From assembly GCA_023251285.1 (NCBI GenBank), contig JAHEZB010000154.1:1-6095 (forward strand): a stretch of DNA of 6,095 nucleotides, written 5' to 3'. The notes below the pieces were generated by a model. That model made no database searches. It was not told the origin of the DNA and was given only the letters and a program-made list of their open reading frames with translations. The translations under genes were made by a program, and so were the position numbers. Shown in pieces: positions 1 to 6,095 of the stretch. Source of the stretch: Chitinophagaceae bacterium (GTDB taxonomy: Bacteria; Bacteroidota; Bacteroidia; Chitinophagales; Chitinophagaceae). Each line of letters starts with the position of its first letter. The stretch's first letter is position 1.

Positions 1-52
1 AACGATATTCCAAAAAGGAGCTGAAGTAAAGAAATATTTAAAACAACAAAAT

Positions 53-79
53 TCCAAAACCCCGTAAAGGGGTTTTGGA
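53..79. terminator. Perfect 11-bp hairpin upstream of rpoC (possible terminator or attenuator)
   Basis: Bases 53-63 (TCCAAAACCCC) pair perfectly with 69-79 (GGGGTTTTGGA) around the five-base loop GTAAA. On the plus strand the stem is followed by TAAATTTAAAAAATAT, a poor U-tract. On the minus strand it is followed by AATTTTGTTGTTTT, which looks more like an intrinsic terminator tail. It ends 16 bases before the rpoC ATG. It could be the terminator of the upstream gene, an attenuator or processing site in an rpoB-rpoC transcript, or a terminator for a convergent minus-strand transcript. The pairing is seen directly; the function is inferred. Confidence 0.55.
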
Positions 80-95
80 TAAATTTAAAAAATAT

Positions 96-3000
96 ATGCA
101 AAAAAAAGAAAATCGTCCGCGTCCTACGTTTTCTCAAATAACTATCGGTCTTACTTCTCCCGATTCTATTCTTGAAAGGAGTTATGGGGAAGTTTTAAAA
201 CCTGAAACAATCAATTATCGTACTTACAAACCTGAAAGAGACGGTTTGTTTTGCGAAAGGATTTTTGGGCCGGTAAAAGATTACGAATGTGCTTGCGGAA
301 AATACAAACGTATCCGTTATAAGGGTATCGTGTGCGATCGCTGTGGAGTAGAAGTAACAGAAAAGAAAGTACGTCGCGAAAGAATGGGACACATTAAATT
401 AGTCGTTCCTGTAGTTCACATCTGGTATTTTAAATCACTTCCTAATAAAATCGGTTACCTGCTGGGAATGAGTTCCAAGAAATTGGAAACCATCGTTTAT
501 TATGAAAGATATGTAGTAATTCAGGCTGGTATTCGTGCTGATAAAGGACAGAATTACAGCGATCTTTTAACGGAAGAAGAATACCTGGATATTTTGGATA
601 CCCTTCCAAAAGACAACCAGTTATTGCCTGATGAAGATCCTGATAAGTTCATCGCAAAGATGGGCGCCGAAGCCGTTCACGACATGTTGCAGCGTATTGA
701 CTTGGATCAGCTTTCTTTTGATCTTCGCAACTCTGCTGCCAACGAAACTTCACAGCAGCGTAAAGCTGATGCTTTAAAACGCCTTAGTGTGGTTGAAGGT
801 TTCCGCGATGCTAATACAAGAATTAATAACCGTCCTGAATGGATGGTGATGCAATATATTCCGGTAATTCCACCTGAACTGCGTCCTTTGGTTCCGTTGG
901 ATGGTGGCCGTTTTGCATCATCTGATCTGAATGATTTGTATCGTCGTGTTATTATCCGTAATAACCGTTTAAAAAGATTGTTGGAAATTAAAGCACCTGA
1001 AGTAATTCTTAGAAATGAGAAACGTATGCTGCAGGAAGCAATCGATTCTTTGTTTGATAATTCACGTAAATCCAATGCGGTAAAAGCAGAAGGTGGACGT
1101 GCATTAAAATCATTGAGCGATGTTTTGAAAGGTAAACAAGGTCGTTTCCGTCAAAACCTTTTGGGTAAACGTGTTGATTACTCTGGCCGTTCTGTAATTG
1201 TAGTAGGCCCTGAATTAAAAATGCATGAATGTGGTTTGCCAAAAGATATGGCTGCTGAATTGTTCAAGCCGTTTATCATTCGTAAACTGATTGAAAGAGG
1301 GATTGTAAAAACAGTAAAGAGCGCACGCAAATTAGTAGATAAAAAAGAAGCGATCATTTGGGATATTCTTGAAAATATTTTAAAAGGGCATCCGATCATG
1401 CTGAATCGCGCCCCAACATTGCACAGGTTATCTATCCAGGCATTTCAACCTAAATTGATTGAAGGAAAAGCAATCCAGCTTCATCCTTTGGTAACAACAG
1501 CATTCAACGCGGATTTTGATGGTGACCAGATGGCGGTTCACGTTCCATTGAGTAGTGCTGCAATTCTGGAAGCGCAAATGTTGATGCTTTCTTCTCATAA
1601 TATTTTGAATCCGCAGAATGGTACACCAATTACTCTTCCATCTCAGGACATGGTATTGGGATTGTATTATATTACTAAAGGAAAAAAATCTACTCCTGAA
1701 GAGCCGGTAAAAGGTGAAGGAAAGGTTTTCTATTCTCCGGAAGAAGTTATCATCGCGTATAACGAACACAAGCTCGATCTTCATGCAGGTATCAAGGTAA
1801 AAGCGAATGTCAGAAACAATGATGGTACACTTACGAATAAACTGATAGAAACTACTGTTGGCCGTGTAATATTTAACCAGCACGTTCCTAAAAGTGTGGG
1901 ATTCATCAACGCATTGCTTACTAAAAAATCTTTGCGGGAAATCATTGGTGACATTATAAAATGGACCAACATTCCAACCACTGCAAAATTCCTTGATGAT
2001 ATTAAATTGCTTGGTTTCCGCATGGCGTTTAAAGGTGGATTGTCATTCAATATCAACGACCTTATCATTCCTGATACCAAAGCATCGATGATTGAAAATG
2101 CTACCGGCGAAGTCGATGAGGTATGGGATAACTACAACGCAGGCTTGATTACCAACAATGAAAGATACAACGGTATCATTGACATCTGGAGCCGTGTAGA
2201 TACACGCTTGACAGAGACTTTGATTCGTGAATTAGCGGCAGATAAACAAGGATTTAATTCAGTTTACATGATGCTTGATTCAGGTGCGCGTGGTTCCAAA
2301 CAACAGATCAAACAGCTCGCGGGAATCAGGGGATTGATGGCTAAGCCGCGTAAATCAGGAAGTACCGGAAGTGAAATTATTGAAAATCCAATTCTTTCAA
2401 ATTTTAAAGATGGATTAAATGTATTGGAATATTTTATCTCAACACATGGTGCACGTAAAGGTCTTGCGGATACAGCGTTAAAAACAGCGGATGCTGGTTA
2501 TCTTACCAGAAGACTTGTGGACGTTGCGCAGGATGTGGTGATTAATGAAGAAGATTGTGGCACATTAAGAGGTATTACGGTTTCAGCATTGAAAGATAAT
2601 GAAGATGTGATTGAGCCATTATACGACAGGATTCTGGGAAGAACATCCTTGCACAATGTGTATGATCCGGTAGGCGATGAATTATTGGCCGAAGCAGGTT
2701 CTATCATTAATGAAGACGTAGCGCATGCAATCAATGATGCCGGTGTGGAAAGTATGGAAATCCGTTCTGTACTTACCTGCGAAAGCCGTCGCGGTGTGTG
2801 TGTAAAATGTTATGGTAAAAACCTTGCCTCAGGGTATACAGCTCAGAAAGGAGATGCAGTAGGAATTATTGCTGCTCAATCTATTGGTGAACCAGGAACA
2901 CAGCTTACGCTTCGTACCTTCCACGTGGGTGGTGTGGCAGGTTCTGCTTCAGTAGAATCCACACTGACTGCACGTTTTGATGGTACGGTTCAGTTTGACG

Positions 3001-3320
3001 GATTGCGTACGGTTGATGCAGTAAATAATGCCGGTGAAAAGATAAAAGTAGTTATTGGTCGTACAGGTGAAGTAAGAATTATGGATGTTAAAAATGATCG
3101 TTTACTCATCAGTAATAATGTTCCTTATGGTTCTACACTTAACGTAAAAGACGGCCAGAAAGTGACGAAGGGAGAGCCAATTTGTACATGGGATCCATTT
3201 AATAACGTAATTGTTTCTGAAATTGATGGTGTTCTCAAATTTGAAAATATTATTGAAGGCGTTACCTATCGTGAAGAAGCAGATGAGCAAACCGGGCATA
3301 GAGAAAAAGTAGTTATCTAA
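96..3320 (+). CDS. rpoC: DNA-directed RNA polymerase subunit beta', N-terminal portion ended by an in-frame TAA
   Basis: This is the largest part of the beta' subunit of cytoplasmic RNA polymerase, which holds the catalytic magnesium. Numbered from ATG 96 (1074 residues): zinc-binding zipper cysteines C65, C67, C80 and C83; the clamp helices that bind sigma follow [11 protein letters not shown] (from R246); [11 protein letters not shown] begins at L356; the catalytic NADFDGDQM has D473, D475 and D477. The bridge helix starts near D772, the second zinc site is C821, C895, C902 and C905, and the first trigger-loop half is [11 protein letters not shown] with H943. ATG 96 is preferred because [10 protein letters not shown] matches the usual N-terminus of the family. 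The upstream in-frame TTG at 75 lies inside a hairpin arm. There is no Shine-Dalgarno motif, as is common in Bacteroidetes. The protein stops in the SI3-like insertion, and the missing part continues in the same frame downstream. rpoB would normally lie upstream but is not visible. Confidence 0.96.
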   Translation: MQKKENRPRPTFSQITIGLTSPDSILERSYGEVLKPETINYRTYKPERDGLFCERIFGPVKDYECACGKYKRIRYKGIVCDRCGVEVTEKKVRRERMGHIKLVVPVVHIWYFKSLPNKIGYLLGMSSKKLETIVYYERYVVIQAGIRADKGQNYSDLLTEEEYLDILDTLPKDNQLLPDEDPDKFIAKMGAEAVHDMLQRIDLDQLSFDLRNSAANETSQQRKADALKRLSVVEGFRDANTRINNRPEWMVMQYIPVIPPELRPLVPLDGGRFASSDLNDLYRRVIIRNNRLKRLLEIKAPEVILRNEKRMLQEAIDSLFDNSRKSNAVKAEGGRALKSLSDVLKGKQGRFRQNLLGKRVDYSGRSVIVVGPELKMHECGLPKDMAAELFKPFIIRKLIERGIVKTVKSARKLVDKKEAIIWDILENILKGHPIMLNRAPTLHRLSIQAFQPKLIEGKAIQLHPLVTTAFNADFDGDQMAVHVPLSSAAILEAQMLMLSSHNILNPQNGTPITLPSQDMVLGLYYITKGKKSTPEEPVKGEGKVFYSPEEVIIAYNEHKLDLHAGIKVKANVRNNDGTLTNKLIETTVGRVIFNQHVPKSVGFINALLTKKSLREIIGDIIKWTNIPTTAKFLDDIKLLGFRMAFKGGLSFNINDLIIPDTKASMIENATGEVDEVWDNYNAGLITNNERYNGIIDIWSRVDTRLTETLIRELAADKQGFNSVYMMLDSGARGSKQQIKQLAGIRGLMAKPRKSGSTGSEIIENPILSNFKDGLNVLEYFISTHGARKGLADTALKTADAGYLTRRLVDVAQDVVINEEDCGTLRGITVSALKDNEDVIEPLYDRILGRTSLHNVYDPVGDELLAEAGSIINEDVAHAINDAGVESMEIRSVLTCESRRGVCVKCYGKNLASGYTAQKGDAVGIIAAQSIGEPGTQLTLRTFHVGGVAGSASVESTLTARFDGTVQFDGLRTVDAVNNAGEKIKVVIGRTGEVRIMDVKNDRLLISNNVPYGSTLNVKDGQKVTKGEPICTWDPFNNVIVSEIDGVLKFENIIEGVTYREEADEQTGHREKVVI
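3318..3320 (+). other. rpoC: In-frame TAA nonsense codon interrupting rpoC
   Basis: The codons GTA GTT ATC are followed by TAA and then ACA AAA GAT AAG, and conserved beta' sequence continues in the same frame on both sides without any insertion or deletion. Full-length numbering makes this codon 1075. In remembered relatives the position is acidic (E. coli has Asp in VVLDSAERT; Bacteroidetes usually have Glu), so one G-to-T change from GAA explains it. The stop is seen directly. Whether it is a mutation, a sequencing error, a readthrough site or a true split cannot be decided from the sequence alone. Confidence 0.9.
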
Positions 3321-3347
3321 ACAAAAGATAAGGCATGCATTCCTTCT

Positions 3348-4388
3348 ATGTTGATCGAAGGTAAAAAAGAAACCAAATCTTATAACCTTCCTGCAGGATC
3401 TCATATTACCATGGAAGAAGGGGAAGAAGTAAGAGCAGGGCAGGTGGTTGTAAAAATACCTCGTGTGTTGGGTAAATTAAGAGATATCACCGGTGGTCTT
3501 CCACGTGTTACTGAATTGTTTGAAGCAAGAAATCCGGGTAATCCGGCAGTAGTTTCTGAGATTGATGGAGTGGTTTCTTTTGGAAATATCAAGCGTGGTA
3601 ACCGTGAAATAATTGTAGAAGCAAGAGACGGTGTGGTAAAGAAATACTTAGTTCCGCTCACCCGACAAATTCTTGCACAGGATGGCGACTTCGTAAAAGC
3701 AGGAGTGGCATTGTCTGATGGCCAGATTGCACCGGCAGATATTCTTTCAATCAAGGGGCCATTTGCTGTACAGGAATATGTAGTGAATGAAATTCAGGAA
3801 GTATATCGTTTGCAGGGTGTAAAAATCAATGACAAACACATTGAAACAATCGTTCGCCAGATGATGCGTAAAGTAACCATCGAAGATGCCGGCGATACCA
3901 AGTTCCTTGAAGGAGATACTGAAGACCGCTTTGATTTTAATACTGAAAACGACTGGATATTTGACAAAAAAGTAGTTACCGAGTCAGGAGACAGCACTAA
4001 AATGCGCCCTGGTAAAATTGTAACTTTAAGAGAAGTAAGAGAAGAGAATTCCATCCTTCGTCGTGCAGATAAAAAACCGGTTGAATTCCGCGATGCCCGT
4101 CCTGCAACATCTTCACCGTTGTTGTTAGGGATTACAAAAGCATCTTTGGGAACCCAAAGCTGGATTTCTGCCGCTTCATTCCAGGAAACAACCAAAGTAT
4201 TGTCATCTGCAGCTATTCAGGGCAAAACAGATACCATGCTGGGCCTGAAAGAAAATGTAATCACCGGCCATCCGATACCGGCTGGTACAGGATTGCGCGA
4301 GTTTGAAAACATGATCGTTGGTAGCAAAGAAGAATATGAATTGCTGATGACTACCAAAGAAGCAATGGCATTTGATGAAGAAGAATAA
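3348..4388 (+). CDS. rpoC: DNA-directed RNA polymerase subunit beta', C-terminal portion
   Basis: This is the remaining part of beta' (346 residues), in the same frame as the N-terminal portion. It holds the end of the SI3-like insertion, the second trigger-loop half [19 protein letters not shown] (its Asp is full-length residue 1130), the block [40 protein letters not shown], and the C-terminal block around GLKENVITG and PAGTG. Together with the upstream piece it gives the full length expected of the family, about 1430 residues. ATG 3348 is the first ATG after the internal TAA, 27 bases beyond it, and has no convincing ribosome binding site; AAGG at 3330-3333 is 14 bases away. It might be made by reinitiation, or the whole gene may be read through, or the TAA may be an error, in which case 96-4388 is a single CDS. 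The normal rpoC stop is TAA at 4386-4388. Codon use and conservation show no decay. Confidence 0.93.
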   Translation: MLIEGKKETKSYNLPAGSHITMEEGEEVRAGQVVVKIPRVLGKLRDITGGLPRVTELFEARNPGNPAVVSEIDGVVSFGNIKRGNREIIVEARDGVVKKYLVPLTRQILAQDGDFVKAGVALSDGQIAPADILSIKGPFAVQEYVVNEIQEVYRLQGVKINDKHIETIVRQMMRKVTIEDAGDTKFLEGDTEDRFDFNTENDWIFDKKVVTESGDSTKMRPGKIVTLREVREENSILRRADKKPVEFRDARPATSSPLLLGITKASLGTQSWISAASFQETTKVLSSAAIQGKTDTMLGLKENVITGHPIPAGTGLREFENMIVGSKEEYELLMTTKEAMAFDEEE

Positions 4389-4390
4389 AT

Positions 4391-4430
4391 TAATGTGATG
4401 ATTTGCTAATGTGCTGTTATGCTAATGAAT
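4391..4430 (+). repeat. Imperfect 16-base tandem repeat, about 2.5 copies
   Basis: TAATGTGATGATTTGC (4391-4406) is followed directly by TAATGTGCTGTTATGC (4407-4422), identical at 13 of 16 positions, and then by a partial third copy beginning TAATGAAT (4423-4430). The array sits between the rpoC stop and the terminator stem. Its role is unknown, and it may be no more than low-complexity intergenic sequence. Confidence 0.55.
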
Positions 4431-4432
4431 AG

Positions 4433-4465
4433 AAAAAGGAGTAAGAGAAATCTTGCTCCTTTTTT
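4433..4465 (+). terminator. Intrinsic terminator of rpoC
   Basis: AAAAAGGAGTAAG (4433-4445) pairs with CTTGCTCCTTTTT (4452-4464) through 13 pairs, one of them T-G, around the six-base loop AGAAAT. The right arm runs into a T-run at 4460-4465. It starts 45 bases after the rpoC stop, so it most likely ends the rpoC transcript and separates it from the downstream hydrolase gene. The A-rich left arm also means it could work in the opposite direction. Confidence 0.85.
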
Positions 4466-4669
4466 CGTTCAAAACGTTTTTCAAAACAAAATGCAAATCA
4501 GCTTTATTCCTTCGTTTGCTGTAATTCCAATCATACTGATAACATTCATTATCGCCTTCATTCCAATAAATAACAAGCACAACAAACAAATAAATATTGC
4601 TGATTCTTATTTGTCTGATACTGTACTTCTTCATTTTCCTGTATATTTAAACCTTCAAAAAAATTACCG
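4466..4669 (+). other. T-rich intergenic region, presumed to hold the hydrolase promoter
   Basis: About 200 bases lie between the rpoC terminator and the hydrolase start. A promoter is expected here because the terminator lies upstream, but I find no exact Bacteroidetes-type TAnnTTTG element at a good distance from a TTG box. The closest candidates around 4605-4635 are weak. A ten-base palindrome AAAACGTTTT lies at 4471-4480. The only coding possibility is the small open frame at 4491-4673. The bases before the ATG at 4670 are A-rich and have no Shine-Dalgarno motif. Confidence 0.4.
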
Positions 4670-4673
4670 ATGA
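4491..4673 (+). CDS. Possible small one-helix membrane peptide (60 residues), doubtful
   Basis: I do not recognise this open frame. From ATG 4491 it encodes 60 residues: a hydrophobic stretch at about residues 5-26 (including FAVIPIILITFIIAFIPI), then a lysine- and asparagine-containing segment (NNKHNKQ) and a polar tail ending in KNYR. It begins just after the rpoC terminator, has A-rich sequence before its ATG, and its TGA overlaps the hydrolase ATG as ATGA, the arrangement of coupled genes. Against it, T-rich DNA readily yields hydrophobic codons by chance, no family is recognised, and an open frame of 60 codons is not rare in AT-rich DNA. A longer version starting at 4419 would run through the terminator and is less likely. 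Confidence 0.22.
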   Translation: MQISFIPSFAVIPIILITFIIAFIPINNKHNKQINIADSYLSDTVLLHFPVYLNLQKNYR

Positions 4674-6095
4674 AAAGATATTTATCCTTTATTATTTTCC
4701 TTTTATTCTGCTTTTCTTCTTTTGCTCAAAATCAAGACAGTACCTGGTTTGTAAATAATTATACTAAACTGGAACAATACATTCCAATGCGGGATGGTGT
4801 AAAACTGTTTACATCCATTTATATTCCAAAAGATCAGAGCTCGAAACATCCCTTTTTAATGACCCGCACGCCATATTCATGCGCGCCTTACGGGGCCGAT
4901 AAATTCATGAGCGTTTGGCATTCTTATAAAATGGCTTATGCAAAAGAAAATGTCATTTTTGTTACCCAGGATGTTAGAGGACGATATATGAGTGAAGGAA
5001 CATTTGTGGATGTAAGGCCTTTTAATAAAAATAAAAGAGGAAAAGAAATTGATGAAGCAAGCGACAGTTATGATGCGATAGACTGGCTGGTAAAAAATAT
5101 CAAAAACAACAATGGAAAAGTTGGTGTAACCGGCACCTCTTATCCGGGGTTTTATTCAACAGAAGCGGCGCTCAGCGGGCATCCTGCTTTGGTTGCTGTT
5201 AGCCCGCAGGCGCCGGTTACCGACTGGTTTATGGGTGATGATTTTCATCACAAAGGCGCATTTTTTGTAATGGACGGATTTTCTTTTTATCCCTTTTTTG
5301 GAACGCCACATCCTAAACCATCTACAACTTATACTCATGGGTTTTCTTTTCAGTCTGACGATAATTACAATGCGTATTTAAAGACAGGAGCTTTGAAAAA
5401 TTTTGCAAGATTAATGGGCGATTCTATTCCTTTCTGGAACGAATTGTATCAGCATCCAAATTATGACGATTGGTGGCAGGCAAGAAATGCGCGAAATGGT
5501 TTATATAACGTAAAACCTGCGATGCTTTGGGTGGGCGGATTGTTCGATGCAGAAGATTGCTTTGGCGCCTGGAATTCTTATAAAGCCAATGAAAAGCAAA
5601 GTCCTCAAACTGACAGCCGAATTGTAATGGGCCCTTGGTATCACGGGCAATGGAGCCGTGAAGGAAGCTACCTGGGTAATGTAAGATTTGGAAGCAATAC
5701 GTCTGCTTTTTTCCAGGACAGCATTGAGATTCCTTTCTTCAATTATTATTTATTGGGAAAAAGAAATACTGCCAGCATTGCTGAAGCCAACATATTTTTT
5801 ACGGGGGAAAATAAATGGCATCGTTTTAATAAATGGCCACCTGAAAATGTACACGAACAAAATCTTTATTTAGGATCTGATGCAAGTTTATCATTAAATG
5901 ATAAGCCAAAAGATTGGAAAGGATATGATGAATATACGAGCGATCCTGCGCATCCTGTACCTTATACACAAGATATTCATTTTAGAAGAACACGGGAATA
6001 TATGGACGACGATCTGAGATTTGCTTCACGCCGGCCAGATGTGTTAACTTATGAAACGCCGCTATTGAACGAGGATGTAACCCTTGCGGGTACGG
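4670..6095 (+). CDS. Secreted CocE/NonD-family serine hydrolase, alpha-amino acid ester hydrolase type (3' end outside window)
   Basis: This is an exported alpha/beta-hydrolase, probably acting on esters or amides of alpha-amino acids; the natural substrate is unknown. About 475 residues are visible of an expected 610-650. Residues 1-19 form a signal peptide (MKRYLSFIIFLLFCFSSFA, cleavage before Q20), with no lipobox. The N-terminal block MRDGVKLFTSIYIPK leads to TRTPYS, and QDVRGRYMSEG follows. The nucleophile is S157 in GTSYPG, with Y158 as the likely oxyanion-hole tyrosine. The acid is D293 in GGLFDAED and the base is H325 in GPWYHGQW. D191 (in MGDDF), E295 and D296 match the carboxylate cluster that binds the substrate amino group in known alpha-amino acid ester hydrolases, and the spacings S157-D293-H325 agree with that family. 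The jelly-roll C-terminal domain begins near residue 458 and is cut by the window edge. A broader X-Pro dipeptidyl-peptidase (S15)-like or cocaine-esterase-like label is the fallback. It probably has its own promoter after the rpoC terminator. Confidence 0.92.
   Translation, partial: MKRYLSFIIFLLFCFSSFAQNQDSTWFVNNYTKLEQYIPMRDGVKLFTSIYIPKDQSSKHPFLMTRTPYSCAPYGADKFMSVWHSYKMAYAKENVIFVTQDVRGRYMSEGTFVDVRPFNKNKRGKEIDEASDSYDAIDWLVKNIKNNNGKVGVTGTSYPGFYSTEAALSGHPALVAVSPQAPVTDWFMGDDFHHKGAFFVMDGFSFYPFFGTPHPKPSTTYTHGFSFQSDDNYNAYLKTGALKNFARLMGDSIPFWNELYQHPNYDDWWQARNARNGLYNVKPAMLWVGGLFDAEDCFGAWNSYKANEKQSPQTDSRIVMGPWYHGQWSREGSYLGNVRFGSNTSAFFQDSIEIPFFNYYLLGKRNTASIAEANIFFTGENKWHRFNKWPPENVHEQNLYLGSDASLSLNDKPKDWKGYDEYTSDPAHPVPYTQDIHFRRTREYMDDDLRFASRRPDVLTYETPLLNEDVTLAGT

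Noticed and set aside
2..67. Open frame at the left edge as the tail of an upstream gene (possibly rpoB)
   Set aside because: The 21 residues are K/Q-rich and unlike any RpoB C-terminus I know. The other two frames close at 22-24 and 27-29 with equally unrecognisable tails, so no call is supported.
75..95. TTG at 75 as the rpoC start, adding seven residues
   Set aside because: It lies in the right arm of the hairpin, the added residues have no match to the family N-terminus as I recall it, and ATG 96 gives the expected start [10 protein letters not shown].
707..1883. Minus-strand open frames of 73-151 codons opposite rpoC
   Set aside because: They are shadows of the strongly conserved beta' frame, with no recognisable domains.
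3300..3350. Frameshift or inserted element as the cause of the rpoC break
   Set aside because: The reading frame and residue spacing are the same on both sides of the TAA, and no extra sequence or target duplication is visible.
3401..4195. Minus-strand open frames of 117 and 133 codons opposite the 3' part of rpoC
   Set aside because: They are shadows of beta' coding sequence, with no family resemblance.
3318..4388. Reassigned TAA codon (alternative genetic code)
   Set aside because: The same gene ends with TAA at 4386-4388 at the normal C-terminus, and no other internal TAA occurs in either main gene, so a general recoding of TAA is unlikely.
4471..4480. AAAACGTTTT palindrome as an operator site
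   Set aside because: It is only ten bases of A/T-dominated sequence just after a terminator T-run, and palindromes of this kind are expected by chance here.
4419..4490. Longer version of the small open frame starting at ATG 4419
   Set aside because: It would translate through both arms of the rpoC terminator; the ATG at 4491 is a more plausible start if the frame is real at all.
5688..5873. Plus-strand 61-codon frame inside the hydrolase gene
   Set aside because: It overlaps the well-supported hydrolase coding sequence in another frame and shows no features of its own.

Overview
The window comes from a Bacteroidetes (Bacteroidota) genome. The evidence is the RNA polymerase beta' protein, with Bacteroidetes-type wording around conserved blocks such as [20 protein letters not shown] and [15 protein letters not shown], together with a secreted protein whose signal peptide ends in the typical FAQ, start codons preceded by A/T-rich sequence rather than Shine-Dalgarno motifs, and an AT-rich base composition. 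A Chitinophagaceae-like or Sphingobacteriia-like member fits best, but that finer placement is inference from remembered family sequences.

Layout. Positions 1-95 are a leader holding a perfect 11-bp hairpin; no upstream gene can be named. Positions 96-4388 are rpoC, encoding the beta' subunit of RNA polymerase, continuous in one reading frame except for a single in-frame TAA at 3318-3320. Read as is, this gives a 1074-residue N-terminal piece and a 346-residue C-terminal piece beginning at ATG 3348. Reading through the TAA would give about 1430 residues, the normal length for this lineage. The break lies in the region matching the SI3 insertion inside the trigger loop, and every catalytic and zinc-binding motif on either side looks intact.

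After rpoC come a short imperfect tandem repeat (4391-4430) and a strong intrinsic terminator (4433-4465). A T-rich stretch follows that may encode a 60-residue one-helix peptide, whose stop overlaps the next start as ATGA. From 4670 to the window edge runs a secreted CocE/NonD-type serine hydrolase with the Ser-Asp-His triad and carboxylate cluster of alpha-amino acid ester hydrolases; its C-terminal jelly-roll domain is cut off by the window end.

The two main genes appear to be separate transcription units of unrelated function: core transcription on one side and an exported acyl or peptide-type hydrolase on the other. I see no CRISPR array, tRNA, rRNA, insertion sequence or defence system. 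The observation most worth a second look is the nonsense codon in an essential gene. It is either a sequence error, a recent mutation, stop readthrough, or a genuinely split beta' subunit.
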